From positions 3,410,001-3,474,000 of the forward strand of contig CP012388.1 in the NCBI GenBank assembly GCA_001708385.1: 64,000 nt of DNA, given 5' to 3'. This document shows positions 63,718 through 64,000 of this stretch, one piece after another. The first letter of the stretch is position 1. Each line of letters opens with the position of its first letter. Source of the DNA: Flavobacterium psychrophilum (GTDB lineage: Bacteria > Bacteroidota > Bacteroidia > Flavobacteriales > Flavobacteriaceae). Under the pieces are notes generated by a model. That model saw nothing but the letters and a program-made list of their open reading frames with translations. It ran no database searches and was not told the origin of the DNA. Made by a program: the position numbers and the translations under genes.

Positions 63718-64000
63718 TCTTTATCTACCAACTTTAAAAATGACTCCTTTCCATCCCTTTTTGTTTCAATGACCACTCCTGATTCAATGTTTGTTTTGAG
63801 TGCGTCATAAAATTTATCAATACTGTCTTTGTAGATGGATGACTGCCAGACAAGGTTAGATGCTACCGGCTCTTTACTGTCTTTAAGAATCTCAATTATG
63901 TCTTTTAAATTTTCTTCCATATCCAAGGTATTAGGTGTAGATATTCTAGTAACTATTTCAAATTTATTACGGATAGACGGGAAAAGGAAGCGCTGGGTCT
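63714..64000 (-). CDS. C-terminal end of a larger gene, runs off window; winged-helix-like
   Basis: The frame stays open from its stop at 63714 to the right edge: before the TTG at 63926, codons read on without a stop (RNKFEIVTRISTPNTL), so this is not a 70-residue gene but the tail of a longer one. The last about 65 residues look like a winged-helix domain (IIEILKDSKEPVASNLVW, DSIDKFYDALKTNIESGVV). Tails of this kind, as far as I recall, occur in some type I restriction subunits. Being first in an operon with hsdM, it may be the missing HsdS or HsdR; unproven. Confidence 0.65.
   Translation of the reverse strand, partial: TQRFLFPSIRNKFEIVTRISTPNTLDMEENLKDIIEILKDSKEPVASNLVWQSSIYKDSIDKFYDALKTNIESGVVIETKRDGKESFLKLVDKE

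Noticed and set aside
1..64000. CRISPR array or insertion sequence
   Set aside because: No regularly spaced short repeats and no transposase or integrase gene were found on reading both strands.

Overview
The window looks like a chromosomal segment of a Flavobacterium-like member of the Bacteroidota. The signs are low GC, SusC/SusD outer-membrane pairs, DUF6520, DUF3667 and DUF4256 families, Bacteroidota-type mobABC mobilization genes, and Bacteroidota-style -7 boxes (TAnnTTTG). No rRNA, complete tRNA, CRISPR array or integrase was seen.

Left part (1-10.1 kb) is ordinary chromosome: a lipoprotein cut by the window edge, a pentapeptide-repeat protein, DUF4256, a short-chain dehydrogenase (SDR) followed by an AraC regulator, an FAD amine oxidase, a DUF3667 membrane protein, an exonuclease/GIY-YIG fusion overlapping a DUF429 gene, a frameshifted SnoaL-like gene, and an HxlR regulator divergent from a second SDR with six GTTAC repeats between them. 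A 3' tRNA-like fragment plus terminator near 10.3 kb may mark an old integration boundary.

The second part (10.6-31.8 kb) is a minus-strand cluster of very large uncharacterised proteins: 1052, 696, 2011 and 2308 aa without recognisable signal peptides, interleaved with a signal-peptide protein and two lipoproteins, and preceded by an orphan NarL-type response regulator. The 1052-aa protein ends in a pyroglutamyl-peptidase-I-like (C15) domain whose catalytic Cys is Ser and whose Glu is Asp. The 696-aa protein carries a lysozyme/pesticin-like motif. The 2308-aa protein has three invasin-like Ig repeats. The 2011-aa protein has a long DUF6603-like region. This is the best candidate for an undescribed system. 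Its role is unknown; an effector set with exported immunity partners is one hypothesis.

The third part (32.3-47.6 kb) is a mobile-element backbone with defence cargo: an AbiE-type toxin-antitoxin pair, three perfect tandem hairpins, plasmid/ICE housekeeping genes (DUF932, an Api92-like protein, ssb), a Hachiman system (hamA-hamB), a metallo-beta-lactamase-fold plus patatin pair, and mobC-mobB-mobA with a hairpin-rich possible oriT upstream.

The fourth part (47.2-58.4 kb) is cargo: an AraC-type regulator, a MauE-type membrane protein, a small DUF6520 protein with four Cys, and a SusC-SusD-S9 peptidase operon. A long nested palindrome and a small HTH gene follow.

The right end (58.4-64 kb) is a tightly overlapping minus-strand operon: a gene running off the window edge with a C-terminal winged-helix-like end, a Septu-like ATPase and HNH protein, a type I N6-adenine methylase, and a PLD-family nuclease. 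It looks like a composite restriction/anti-phage locus.
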